Assembly: GCA_947095535.1 (NCBI GenBank)
Contig: OX352772.1
Location: 98,080,934 to 98,144,933 of the forward strand
Origin: Poecilobothrus nobilitatus
Taxonomy: Eukaryota > Arthropoda > Insecta > Diptera > Dolichopodidae
DNA length: 64,000 nucleotides
Reading direction: 5' to 3'
How positions within the stretch are numbered: the stretch's first letter is position 1; each line of letters begins with the position of its first letter. Below, piece by piece: positions 43,640 through 54,829 of the stretch. A model generated the notes under the pieces. The model made no database searches and had not been told where the DNA came from. It saw only the letters and a list, made by a program, of their open reading frames with translations. A program made the position numbers and the translations under genes.

Positions 43640-44215
43640 TTGATTACAATGTTGCTAATATTTTTTATGTAGAAAAGGTAATTTATTAAATTGCCGTTTG
43701 ATTACAATGTTGTAATACTGTTTTCTATTTAAAATTCGTATAAGATGAGAATCTAATTATTAATGAAATATAATTTATTATACTGTCATTTGATTACAAT
43801 TTATATCTTTAAGATAAATTTTAAATTAAATTGTAGTTTGAAAATTACAATGTTGCATAAAATTTTCTATTTAGATCTTAAGATAGGATTAAGATGGGAT
43901 TCTAATTAAAACAACTAAAATTTATTAAAGCATCATTTTAATGGCATAATTTATTAAATTGCCGTTTGATTACAATGTTGTAATACTGTTTTCTATTTGC
44001 AATACGTATAAGATGAGAATCTAATTATTAATGAAATATAATTTATTATACTGTCATTTGATTACAGTTTATGTCTTTAAGATAAATTTTATATTAAATT
44101 GTAGTTTGAAAATTACAATGTTGCATAGAATTTTCTATTTACATATTAAGATAGAATTAAGATGGGATTCTAGTTAAAACAACTAAAATTTATTAAAGTG
44201 TCATTTTAATTTAAG
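43640..44215. repeat. Iteron region with a 268-bp tandem duplication upstream of PolB lineage 1
   Basis: The word ttgccgtttgattacaatg recurs at 43691 and 43959, giving a 268-bp period; the second copy runs to about 44215. Inside, ttgattacaatgttg or a variant recurs about every 50-100 bp, usually followed by ttttctattt. It lies between ORF H (leftward) and the PolB N-terminal region (rightward), the same kind of position as the repeats at 11311-13480. Confidence 0.85.
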
Positions 44216-44292
44216 AGAATGAATCTGTATTGAAAATTTAATATTATTCTGTTATTCAAGCATTTAACATCTGAAATTCGTATAAAGAAAAT

Positions 44293-45190
44293 GTCGAAAA
44301 AAATTATTTTACAAAGGTAAGAAACCGAAACTATAACGCCTTACATAATAGAAAGCGAGAATTCGACATTTGTTAAAAGGTTTAATATGAACGGTCATAA
44401 AATAAAATTTGTAATTAAATCCGTACCTGAAAATAGAGAACCAATCAGCTGGATTAATGCATCCATCAAATAATCAGGATTACTGTAAAAGATGTGAATT
44501 CCACTGATAAGTTTGGGTTAACATTTTGTGGAGAGAGCTTTGAACATCAAGGTCCTGCGTACCTCAGTTTTAGATCCGCTCATGAACTTAAATTTAGCGA
44601 CGTTTGGGATGTAATTTCTAATGTTTTTCAAAGTAATTCTGAAGCTAGTTATTTATAATGCATTTTTTGTTTCATTTAATAATAAACTACTTTTATTTTA
44701 TGTCTTACAGTTATGTTATACAGTTACCCGTGTTAGATTACTCTCTGGTAGAGGTAGAAATAATAAATATTCAAGTTATAAAGAGGAATGCTTAAAAAGG
44801 AAAGGAATAATAACAATAAAGAACAGCGATAATTTATGTCTACCACGTGCACTTGTTGTTTCAATAGCTAAAATTGAAAAATTTATTGAATATGAAAAAA
44901 TTCGAAAAAATATAGGAAAACTTCAAACTTTAATAGCTTTAAAATTATTAAAAACATCAAAAATAACAATTCCATCTGAAGGTTGCGGAATTCGTGAATT
45001 GAATCAATTTCAAAAATTTTTACATAAACACAAAATTGTTATATATAAATATGGACCAAGGGGTGCAGAAGTAATATTTGAAAGATTTAATAATGGAAAA
45101 AAAATTAACTTGCTATACCATAATAATCATTATAATGTAATAACTTCGCTCACAGCTGCTTTTTGCACAGCATTTTATTGTGAAATTAAT
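44293..45190 (+). pseudogene. Polinton PolB lineage 1, N-terminal domain (3'-truncated, with intron)
   Basis: From an ATG at about 44291 (MSKKIILQR, then an immediate stop) conserved blocks follow: ENREPISWINASIK, then in the next frame KFGLTFCGESFEHQGPAYLS and FSDVWDVISNVFQSN. After a candidate intron come RLLSGRGRNNKYSSYKEECL, TIKNSDNLCLPRALV, IPSEGCGIRELNQFQ and HNNHYNVITSLTAAFC. These are the N-terminal blocks of the insect Polinton PolB type whose palm is at 561-1936. Homology ends at about 45190, where integrase sequence is joined. No catalytic domain is present. Confidence 0.75.
44648..44723 (+). other. Candidate GT-AG intron in PolB lineage 1
   Basis: Donor a|gttatt and acceptor ttatacag enclose 76 AT-rich nt. 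Splicing joins the VFQSNSEA frame to the RVRLLSGRGRN frame (phase 1), two conserved blocks otherwise in different frames. An alternative acceptor (cttacag, 44710) would give a stop soon after. Confidence 0.55.
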
Positions 45191-45471
45191 TTTTATTGAA
45201 AATTATAAAACGAGCTAAAAATCTACCTAAAAACATTCATTCAGATCAAGGTAAAGAATTTTTCAACTCGATATTTCAAAATTTTGTTGTAAAAACCGGT
45301 ATTAATCACTATCATACTTACTCTGAAATGAAAACATCTATTGTAGAACGCTTTAATCGGACTTTAAAATATTTAATGTGGAAAATATTTAGTTTACAAG
45401 GAAACTACAAATGGATTAATATATTGCAATCTTTATTTAACACCTATAATTCCGCTAAACATTCCAATTAA
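45191..45471 (+). pseudogene. Polinton integrase core fragment
   Basis: Abruptly joined to the PolB piece. It has KRAKNLPKNIHSDQGKEFF (second Asp) and MKTSIVERFNRTL (Glu) and ends after NTYNSAKHSN. The first Asp, barrel and chromodomain are missing. Close to the array copies, but with KTG for KKG and KYL for KNL. Confidence 0.82.
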
Positions 45472-45984
45472 CATCTGATCATCATAAAAAAAATGTTAAA
45501 ACTTAGATTTAAATAAAAATATAATAATAAAAGAATTTAAACATAAAAATAAATGTCTTTTATTTTTATCTTATGTTTCTAAAATAGATACCATTTAACC
45601 TATCTTTGAATTATTTTTTATTCTATACAAATACAAAAAAAAAAAAATTAACATAAATGCATATCAAGAAACATAAATGCATATCAAAGAGTATTTCTTT
45701 AGTTTAATCAGTTTGATTTGCTGTTTGTTTTCTTTTTGTTCATATTTTCTGAACATTCTTAAACAATATCTTACACAACATGCAGTCAGCTAAATAATGA
45801 CTTTCGTTTTCTCTTTTCTTCTATAAATTCTTATGCTAAAAAAAAAAAAAAAAAAAAACAGGATTACACTTTTTCTTTTCAATTTTAAAGATGCACTGTA
45901 AATTTAAAAACAAAAATTTTTTTCTGTTTTTATTTTCATATAAGAAATTTTCTTACTACTTTTATATGTGCGCCTAGTATATAA
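45472..45984. other. No gene seen (AT-rich, with a poly-A run)
   Basis: AT-rich spacer with a pure A run at about 45838-45858 and a short repeated aacataaatgcatatcaa (45651, 45669). No coding similarity. Confidence 0.5.
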
Positions 45985-46780
45985 ATTCACTTAAACAAAT
46001 TTTCAAACGTCTAGAAGAAGCAAAACTAACGGTACAACTCGATAAGTCAGAGTTTATGAAAAGGGAAACCGAGTTTCTGAGTCACATCATGACTTTAGAA
46101 AGAGTAAGACCAAATCTCAACAAAATAAAGTGTGTAAAAGATTTTCCCATACCTAAGAACCTTAAACAAATTAAGCAATTATTTTGGTTATCCGGATATT
46201 ACCAGAAATTTAAATTTATATTTATTAAAGACTGCAGCAAAATCGCCAAAGAAAAGAAAAGAAGAAAAATCAAAACTGACAACTCAGAATATGTTACAAG
46301 CTTCGAAACCTTAAAAAAGTTACTTACAAACGAACCTATTTTAATCTATCCCAAATTCGAGAAAACTTTTACGCTGACAACAGACGCCAGCTAATTTGCT
46401 CTTGGCATCGTGTTATCACAAGACGGACGGCCAGTGTGCTATGCTAGTCACACACTTAACGAGCGTGAAGTACATTATGGTGCTATCTAAAAAGAACTCC
46501 TGGCAATAATTTGGGCAACAAAATACTATCGACCCAACTTATTAGGCAGAAAGCGCATCATTGAAACCGAACATAGACTTTAATGGTTATTCTCTTTAAA
46601 GGAGCCAAATTCGAGACTCGTTCGTTGGCGCCTTAAATTATCAAAGTTTGATTATGAAATTAGGTATAAAAAGGATATTTCAAACGGTAATGCCGATGTA
46701 CTGTCACGTATAGAAATAAATCTTGGAGAGGAACAAACCTACGAAATTGTTCCAGATAGTGGAAATGATGAAAACAATGT
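45985..46780 (+). pseudogene. Gypsy pol: end of reverse transcriptase and RNase H (copy 1)
   Basis: After the missing YxDD part the frame has TVQLDKSEFMKRETEFLSHI, IKQLFWLSGYYQKF, then the RNase H start TFTLTTDAS with a TAA directly after it (46392-46394). RNase H continues as [32 protein letters not shown] and NADVLSRIEI, with further stops. The stop after TTDAS is shared with copy 2. Confidence 0.82.
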
Positions 46781-47029
46781 ACTTAGCAAATTACCATTAA
46801 ACGTTTTTAAAACTCAAATTGCTTATCTTTAAGACAAAATTCTGGTTCTCTCGGAATTAGAAATATAAAAATATTTAAAAAAATAGAAAATTAATCCACA
46901 TTAAAGACTTAGACGAAAAAACCCTTCTCACTATTCTTAGATCTAACTGCAATCCTAAATCTTTAAACGCAATCGAAGCTCCTAATTTCCGTGAAACTCT
47001 ACAAAAAGTATTTTTAGAACACATCTATT

Positions 47030-48010
47030 AAAAATAATTAGATGTAATAAACTATTAGCAGATATAACAGAAGAAGAAGAACTAACCGAAATTATAGAAC
47101 AAGGACATCTTAGAAACAATAACTTCTTCAAATATCGTATTCCCATTCAAAATTATATGATCGGCTGTCACAATTCATAAACAACTGTGAAATTTGCAAT
47201 TTAGAAAAATACGAAAGAAGACCTATTAAAACCAAATTTAAATTAACTGAAACTCCATTATCACCTAACCAAACCATTCATATAGATGTCTTTTGTTCAC
47301 TTGACAAAACCTTCTTTTTAACCTTCATAGACAAATTTACTAAATTTGCTCAAGCTATAAAAATTAGGGCCCGAACTTGGGTAGAGTTCAAGAGAGCATT
47401 ATTACAATATCTTTCAGGAGTTGGTAATATAAGGAAAATTATAGTTGGCAATGAACTGGGTTTTAAGGTCCTCTCTCTTACAGAATTTCTACAAAACGAG
47501 AACATTGAAATACATTATATATCAAATAACAACCAGACCTGAAACTCACATATCGAAAGATTGCATAAAACAATTAACGAACACATACGGCTTTTAAGAC
47601 ACGACGAACTAAAATATATCGACACTGTGAAAAAAAATCTTAAAAATAATTACAATTTATAATGACGCTATTCATTCAACTACTAATAAAGAACCAATAA
47701 ACTTTAAAAACGGCAAAATCAAAAACGAGGAATATGAATCTATTAGGGTAAAAATACAACATTCTAAAAAAAAATTATAAATAGGTTAAACCAAAATAGA
47801 GAGGAAAACGAAATAAATGCCAGCTCTAATTTTGTAAAAGACCCAAGAGGAGGGAAAAATCACGCAAAATTTAGAAAAATGAATTTAGAAATTTTAGATG
47901 AAAATCATGTCAAAGACAAAGAAACTGGATTAAAATATTATAATTCACACGTTAATAGAACAAAAAGATTTCAAAATAATAATTCCCCTACAATTAAAGC
48001 TAAAATTGAA
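47030..48010 (+). pseudogene. Gypsy pol: integrase (copy 1), broken
   Basis: A degraded zinc-binding region (about 47030-47200) is followed by NCEICNLEKYERRPIKTKFK, HIDVFCSLDKTF (first Asp), IIVGNELGFKV, where the family has Asp-Asn-Glu and this copy has Gly-Asn-Glu, and IERLHKTINEHIRLL (Glu). The C-terminal RKMNLEILDENHVKDKETG and HVNRTKRFQNN end the errantivirus integrase. Stops at about 47539 and 47660 and a frame change break it. Confidence 0.8.
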
Positions 48011-49569
48011 ATGAAGAAAATTCAAAAAGAACTAATATTTCTTTTACATGTTCAAGATGCTAAACGTAAAAACCTTCTCATAGCAGCCTTACTTACCAAC
48101 AGTGCTTCTCCAAACAATTGGATTCCAAAATGTTGATAACAATCATCGATACATTACAATTAAATTAGGTGATAGAAAAATAATAAAAACATACAAGAAA
48201 GTTATGCACATCATTAATATTACTGAATAGGAAAATACCAAAAACTTAATTTACCAAAACATTCAAACAATTAAAATAAAACTCACAACTTTGATCTACT
48301 TGAAAGAAAAATACATAACATAAGACAACATATAAGACAAACCAGAGCGTTAGTGGACACTAGGAATTGGGCTAAAATACATAACAGGAGTCATGGACCA
48401 CAAGGACGAAAACTTAATTATAAACAAACTCAGGCACTATCAGACAATAACAGAGATGTTATTCAAGAAAACAATAAACAAATAACAATAAATGATCAAA
48501 TTGATAACCAAATAAAAAATATTACGAACCAAATAAAAACTCAACAAACGATAATTTCTAAACACCTTTAAGGCAAAATACGAAAACAAGATTTTAAAAA
48601 TGGAGGACTAAATAGAATATATTCAACAAATCTATCAAATAAACTATGACCTTGACCTACTCAAAAAATATTTAGACGACATAGAGAAAAAAATTCTTAC
48701 CAGTAGTTCCGGTATACTTTCCAAAAATATATTAACAGAAAAAGAAATAGAAATGACCTCAAATTTAGAAAGTCTTACAGAAATTAAAATGGTAGTTGCG
48801 TTTCATTCTGAACAAATTATTATTATTTTACTTATTCCAGAATATTTAGAAAAACCACTAACAAAAATATTAATCGAACCCATTCCAAACAATCAAAATA
48901 GGGCTATAGTTTTAAATGAATACAATATTTTAATAGACAGTCAAAATATATAGTTCAAATGAAAATCTTAAAAGAAATTTAATTAAAATAAAGAATAATT
49001 GTACCAAAAATATATTACATTTTAAAGAGGCAAATTGCATTATGAGAAAATTTAAAAATACAGAAATTAAAGAATTTTCAAAAGGAATTATTATAACAAA
49101 AAATCTCTTAAATCAAAATCAAAATTATAATAAATTAATATTAATGTATCTAAAAATAGTTTGATAAGATATGAAAATTTTAAAATAGAGATTAACAAAG
49201 AAATTTTATTATACTGCAATTCATGAAAAAAGAATACCTCCACATTTTGTTACAAAAATTAAAGAAAATAAAACTATTAATGAAATTGTATTTAAGGAAG
49301 TCCATATGGAGAATGTTAATAATAACAGAAAGAAAATAATAGAATTGAAAAATAAAGAATCGATAAATTTAACTATAAATATTTTTGTAAATTTTTTAAT
49401 TTTAACATTTTTTATATTAATAATTATAACTACTAAGAAATTATGTATTAAATATAGAAATAATAAAAAAGCTGTAATAAATGCTTCGTCGGAGCCTCAG
49501 CCCAGCGATGGGGGTGTTACAAATGCATTTCACATAATAAACATAATAATAATGTTATTTGACGGCTAA
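48011..49569 (+). pseudogene. Errantivirus env-like gene (copy 1), broken
   Basis: Segments of an insect-retrovirus envelope lie in several frames. An N-terminal part contains VMHIINITE (about 48200-48230). A region near 48360-48430 has the ITGVMDHKDE-type motif (in a frame other than the longest ORF there). Further parts are LLIPEYLEKPLTKILIEPIP (about 48830-48890) and a C-terminus from 49306 with a hydrophobic membrane span (about 49375-49440) and a basic cytoplasmic tail. Many stops and frame changes make it non-functional. Confidence 0.65.
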
Positions 49570-50490
49570 TGTTATTTGGACATTTGGTAACAAGTATTTT
49601 TCATGTCTCTTCTTTTCAAAAGAAGTGAAAAAGAAAACAATAAAACTTTAAGAACGAAAACTTATTAAAAATTTCTTTTTTGTACTCTTATGTATTAATA
49701 TTTTGTTCTAATTATAAAAGTGCTGGGAATTAAAGACAGTCAAATTAGTGAACTCATAAACTCAATAATATTTTATAAAAAAAAAAAAGGTTTTAACAAA
49801 AGTGAATGTTGTGAAGTAATAATTAAATAATAAAAACTTTATAAATAATTACAAAAATAAAATCAAGTTAGTAAAATATAAAATTTTAAAATTATAAACA
49901 AACACTATAAGAAAATTTTTAAATAAAAACAATAATAAATAATCAAAAAAGGGATGAAAGCAAAATATAAAGTTGCTGTATCACAAAGAAAAACTACCAA
50001 CAAAAAAAAAATCAACTGTTAACCATCAACACAAAAAAAAAAATCAGTCAGCCACCAACAAAAAAAAATCAACAGTCAACCACCAACAACAAAAAAATCA
50101 ACAGTCAACCGCCAAAAATAACAACACTAAAACAAATAAAAACTACAATAAAATAATTAAATTAATAACTACAATTAACATAAAGTAAGCCTTCAAAGTA
50201 AGTACACAAACAAAATACAAATATTATCTATGTATTAAATTGTGAAAGAAAAGGAATTTTTTTTATTCCATTAATATTACAAAGTGTTATATTATATTTT
50301 AATTTTATAAAGTGATTGATTACATAAATCACACTAATCAAATTTCAAAAATTAAAATTTAGCTTCATTAAAATTTCCTAATTACAAAATTTTCTTTCAA
50401 AATCAAAGTAAATTAAAAAAAAAAAGAAAAGGAGAAGAATAGAAAAGAAGAAATTATTTTATATTTAAATATTTTATTGGATGAAAATTG
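49570..50490. other. Possible 3' LTR and AT-rich spacer
   Basis: From about 49517 the DNA may be the 3' LTR of errantivirus copy 1 (it includes aattataaaagtgctggg and several aataaa signals), but no second LTR is in the window to compare, so its limits are unknown. Beyond about 49800 it is A-rich without genes. Confidence 0.35.
49995..50120 (+). repeat. Short tandem repeat, unit about 28-30 bp
   Basis: About four imperfect copies of a unit built from atcaacagtcaaccaccaac plus an A run. The Asn/Lys-rich ORF across it (49973-50188) is low complexity and not a gene. Confidence 0.7.
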
Positions 50491-51240
50491 TTATTCCAAA
50501 ACTAAAATACATACGCTTATAGCTCTTCCATTATAATTTTCGAAAAAGTACGGACATATCACACCACCAGACCGCAATGCGCACCTAACAGTGACTCTTT
50601 GTGGATGCATTTGCTTCTCTTGGATCGCGCGAGGGTTTATCTCCCCAAATACGGTAGTTTTGTTTATTGACATAGCCACCGATCTCGAAATGTGCTTCGC
50701 CCGAAAAGATGATGTTTTTTGAAAAATTGTCGTTTTGTTCCAGTATCCAATTGGCAAAGTCTCGACGCATGGAGTGATCTTGTGGCAGCAATTTTTGTGT
50801 CAATTGAAATTTGTAGGCCTTCAACGCAAAATTTTTGTGCATAATACGCCATACAGTTGACTAAGAAAATGCCACTATCACTCACAGTACCAATATTGTC
50901 TTGCGAACGACCGGCACGAGCATACTGATGTCTTTTTCGATCTTGTACTGAACCAGTTTCTTAAAATTTCCGAATATATTACCAATTTGTTGCTCAGTTG
51001 GATGATTATGTCGACCATAAACATCGCGTAATTTGTGAAATACATTTCTTACAGAACGATCATTTTCATGAAATAATTCAATAATTTCAACACGTTGTTG
51101 TAATGTATACGACTCCATTTTTATAAATGTCAAACCTTCAACTGTCAAAATGACATATACTATAGGTGCGTTCAATGTTTGAAGTACGTTACACAGAAAA
51201 CTCAATTTGACTTTTGAAAACTCAATTTGAAACATCCTTT
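50491..51240 (-). pseudogene. mariner-like transposase, copy 2 (3'-truncated)
   Basis: Coding strand from 51117 (MESYTLQQRVEIIELFHEND) through GRHNHPTEQQIGNIFGNFKK; then frame changes; LTQKLLPQDHSMRRDFANWI; NIIFSGEAHFEIGGYVNKQN, where the first catalytic Asp is Gly; and TVRCALRSGGVICPYFFENY, after which homology ends at about 50510. The second and third catalytic residues are absent. The family is the same as 4424-5461, but the damage differs. The outer end (about 51235) ggatgtttcaaattgag resembles the left end of copy 1. Confidence 0.85.
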
Positions 51241-51759
51241 ATATAATAATACAACTTTTTTCTATTATTTAAAAATAAAGTGTTGTATAAAATGTATAAT
51301 ATTATTTCACTGCAATTACATTATAATCGAGATAAATAGAAAATTAAATTATAGTATATTTAAATAAATTCAAATTTAATTATGTTTGAGTAGTATATTT
51401 TATGTTAAGTAGTATATTTTTTTATTAAAATAAATCTCATTAAATATTGTATTTATAAAATTATATAATTAGCGAAAATTTTTATAATAATATATATGTA
51501 TATATTATTTTATGAAATACCTTGATAAAAGTGCTTCTTTAAAAATAAATCAAAGTATCAAAAAAAAGAAGCAAAAAAATATTCCTAAAAATTGTTGTTA
51601 ACTCTGTCTGTTAAAAGTTGGTAAAACTACTAAATATATATATAGTATAGAGGGCAATAAATACCTTTATGATAAGTGTAGAAGAATTAGCTGCATCATA
51701 AGGTAATATTTCAATAACAAGTAACTCATTTGTTCAACTAAGTCATACCAATAGCAATA
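51241..51759. other. No gene seen (very AT-rich)
   Basis: A/T-rich with tataatata-type runs; no coding similarity in either strand. Confidence 0.5.
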
Positions 51760-51879
51760 TGACACCTCCTTTAGAATTATCAATTAACCCTTTAAAATAT
51801 TTACATAAGTTACCTGAATTCGCTAGTGACTTTAGGTATCTCCAAAATTTCGTAGATTTATTAAGCAAAATTAGAAAGT
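51760..51879 (+). pseudogene. Errantivirus gag fragment
   Basis: About 38 residues beginning MTPPLELSINPLKYLHKLPE, with FRYLQNFVDLLSKI, resembling the pattern P-E-F-x-G-x-x-x-x-L-x-x-F-I in errantivirus gag. It ends at a TAA at about 51879. Everything after it up to the RT is missing. Confidence 0.5.
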
Positions 51880-51999
51880 AATTTTAAGATAAAATGATTT
51901 GTCACAAAGTATATTTGGTGACATAATTAAATCTAAACTGGATAGGTCTAAACTTGTATAAGGAGCAAAATAATAAAATCATAAATTTCAGACCTGTAT

Positions 52000-53490
52000 A
52001 AATTGAAATAGTTGATTATCAAAATTTTAATATTATTGAACAAAAAGAAATTAAAAGCTTGTTGGAACAAATTAGAATAGACCAGTTACATGATAAAGAA
52101 AGGGAACAGCTTCTTAAAATTTTTAAAAAATTTTCTAAAACATTATTTATAAATAAAATTCCGGTCTATACTTACCAATTGTATAAAACGCAGATTCAGG
52201 ACAACAAATGACGTCCCTATTTTCGTAAAATCTTATAGGTATCCTCATAGACATAAAAAAGAAATAGAAACACAAATACAGAAAATGTTATAAAATGGGA
52301 TAATAAAACATAGCAACTCACTATATTCTGCACCCGTATGGGTAGTTCCAAAGAGGGAAGACGCCAGCGGTAAGCAGAAATGGCGAATTGTAATGGACTA
52401 GAAAAATTGAACGTAGTTACATTGGCTGATAGGCATCCAATACCAAATATTGATATCGATAATTTAAGTAAACTGGGAAGATTCCAGTACTTTTCTACGT
52501 TGGACCTTGTAAAAGGATTGCATTAAATTGAGATTGATGAACGGGACATTCACAACACCGCGTTCAGTGTCGAAAATGGACACTATGAATTTGTACGAAT
52601 GCCATTCGCAAAATGGCACCAGCCACATTTCAGCGTCAGATGAACTTCCCTCTAAGTGAATACATCAATAACATCTGTATGGTTTACTTGGATGATATTA
52701 TTATTTTCTCTGCATTTATAGATGAACATATAGATTCACTTAAACAAATTTTCAAACGTCTAGAAGAAGCAAAACTAACGGTACAACTCGATAAGTCAGA
52801 GTTTATGAAAAGGGAAACCGAGTTTCTGAGTCACATCATGACTTTAGAAAGAGTAAGACCAAATCTCAACAAAATAAAGTGTGTAAAAGATTTTCCCATA
52901 CCTAAGAACCTTAAACAAATTAGGCAATTATTTTGGTTATCCGGATATTACCAGAAATTTAAATTTATATTTATTAAAGACTGCAGCAAAATCGCCAAAG
53001 AAAAGAAAAGAAGAAAATCAAAACTGACAACTCAGAATATGTTAAAAGCTTCGAAACCTTAAAAAAGTTACTTACAAACGAACCTATTTTAATCTATCCC
53101 AAATTCGAGAAAAATTTTACGCTGACAACAGACGCCAGCTAATTTGCTCTTGGCACCGTGTTATCACAAGACGGACGGCCAGTGTGCTATGCTAGTCGCA
53201 CACTTAACGAGCATGAAGTACATTACAGTACTATCGAAAAAGAACTCCTGGCAATAATTTGGGCAACAAAATACTATCGACCCAACTAATTTGGCAGGAA
53301 GCGCATCATTGAAACCGACCATAGACTTCTTCAATGGTTATTCTCTTGAAAGGAGCCAAACTCGATACTTGTTCGTTGGCGCCTTAAATTATCAAAGTTT
53401 GATTATGAAATTAGGTATAAAAAGGATATTCAAAACGGTAATGCCGATGTACTCTCACGTATAGAAATAAATCTTGGAGAGGAATAAACC
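52000..53490 (+). pseudogene. Gypsy pol: reverse transcriptase and RNase H (copy 2), broken
   Basis: In several frames: [66 protein letters not shown] (catalytic Asp, then a stop), FVRMPF, and in the open frame from 52613 TFQRQMNFPLSEYINNICM with the YLDDIIIFS catalytic box (about 52684-52710). RNase H follows (TLTTDAS then stop, [35 protein letters not shown]). Several stops and frameshifts. Confidence 0.87.
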
Positions 53491-53835
53491 AATGAAATTG
53501 TTCCAAACAAAACAATGTACTTAGCAAAAATACTGAAATAAGCGGAACGAATGAAACTAGCAAAACCAATATCATTGTAACTAGCAAATCACCATTAAAC
53601 GTTTTTAAAACTCAAATTGCTATCTTTAAGATAAATTCTGGTTCTCTCGGAATTAGAAATATAAAAATATTTAATAAAAATAGGAAATTAATCCACATTA
53701 AAGACTTAGACGGAAAAACCCCTGTCACTATTCTTAGATCTAACTGCAATCCTAAATCTTTAAACGCAATCGAAGCTCCTAATTTCCGTGAAACTCTACA
53801 AAATGTATTTTTAGAACACTTCTCATCAAGCGGCA

Positions 53836-54829
53836 TCGAGCGAATATTAAAAATAATTAGATGTAATAAACTATTAGCAGATATAACAGAAGAAGAAGAA
53901 CTAACCGAAATTATAGAACAAGGACATCTTAGAAACAATAACTTCTTCAAATATCGTATTCCCATTCAAAATTATATGTTCGGGTGTCACAATTCATAAA
54001 CAACTGTGAAATTTGCAATTTAGAAAAATACGAAAGAAGACCTATTAAAACCAAATTTAAATTAACTGAAACTCCATTATCACCTAACCAAACCATTCAT
54101 ATAGATGTCTTTTGTTCACTTGACAAAACCTTCTTTTTAACCTTCATAGACAAATTTACTAAATTTGCTCAAGCTATAAAAATTAGGGCCCGAACTTGGG
54201 TAGAGTTCAAGAGAGCATTATTACAATATCTTTCAGGAGTTGGTAATATAAGGAAAATTATAGTTGGCAATGAACTGGGTTTTAAGGTTCTCTCTCTTAC
54301 AGAATTTCTACAAAACGAGAACATTGAAATACATTATATATCAAATAACAACCAGACCTGAAACTCAGATATCGAAAGATTGCATAAAACAATTAACGAA
54401 CACATACGGCTTTTAAGACACGACGAACTAAAATATATCGACACTGTGAAAAAAAATCTTAAAAATAATTACAATTTATAATGACGCTATTCATTCAACT
54501 ACTAATAAAGAACCAATAAACTTTAAAAACGGCAAAATCAAAAACGAGGAATATGAATCTATTAGGGTAAAAATACAACATTCTAAAAAAAAATTATAAA
54601 TAGGTTAAACCAAAATAGAGAGGAAAACGAAATAAATGCCAGCTCTAATTTTGTAAAAGACCCAAGAGGAGGGAAAAATCACGCAAAATTTAGAAAAATG
54701 AATTTAGAAATTTTAGATGAAAATCATGTCAAAGACAAAGAAACTGGATTAAAATATTATAATTCACACGTTAATAGAACAAAAAGATTTCAAAATAATA
54801 ATTCCCCTACAATTAAAGCTAAAATTGAA
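53836..54829 (+). pseudogene. Gypsy pol: integrase (copy 2), broken
   Basis: Same domains as copy 1: Cys pair in NCEICNLEKYERRP, HIDVFCSLDKTFF (Asp), IIVGNELGF (Gly in place of the second catalytic Asp), DIERLHKTINEHIRLL (Glu) and the C-terminal LDENHVKDKETG part at 54698-54790. Stops at 54359 and about 54478 as in copy 1. Confidence 0.82.

Larger units (their letters stand above)
24035..43748. repeat. Four-unit head-to-tail tandem array of a 5.6-kb jockey-Polinton segment
   Basis: Units: A 24035-29671, B 29672-33969, C 33970-39575, D 39576-43748. Each runs from the same point in the jockey endonuclease, through jockey ORF1 and leader, into the Polinton segment from the small gene to the iteron region. 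The three internal junctions share the same breakpoint, with a 2-bp ga overlap (ataagatga-ga-caatag). Unit B lacks about 1.3 kb (integrase to the hairpin gene), unit D about 1.47 kb (jockey ORF1 start to ORF X), and unit C a 25-bp hairpin segment. Units differ by scattered substitutions, so they are real diverged copies. Confidence 0.93.
39576..43748. repeat. Array unit D (4.2 kb)
   Basis: Starts with the same jockey junction (one base changed, gagaaaatag). At 40884 the jockey ORF1 is joined to the middle of ORF X by a ~1.47-kb deletion, so the jockey leader, small gene and protease are absent. At its right end the unit runs on into iteron DNA not repeated elsewhere. Confidence 0.92.
45985..49570 (+). 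mobile_element. Errantivirus-like Ty3/gypsy element, copy 1 (5'-truncated)
   Basis: Homology to copy 2 (51760-56035) starts at 45985 inside the reverse transcriptase and lasts to about 49200. Order: RT end, RNase H, integrase, env. The env C-terminus with membrane segment is present to 49567, and gatgggggtgttac (about 49508) could be the polypurine tract and LTR start. All ORFs are broken. Confidence 0.82.

Noticed and set aside
24035..43748. Assembly artefact as full explanation of the array
   Set aside because: Units differ by substitutions, private deletions and a private stop codon, which a simple assembly duplication would not create. It remains testable with long reads.
48353..48571. 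72-residue ORF starting MDTRNWAKIH (and its copy at 55205-55402)
   Set aside because: The errantivirus env homology in this stretch (ITG...MDHKDE-type motif) is in another frame, so this ORF is a shadow.
49973..50188. Asn/Lys/Gln-rich plus-strand ORF
   Set aside because: Low-complexity translation of a 28-30-bp tandem repeat.
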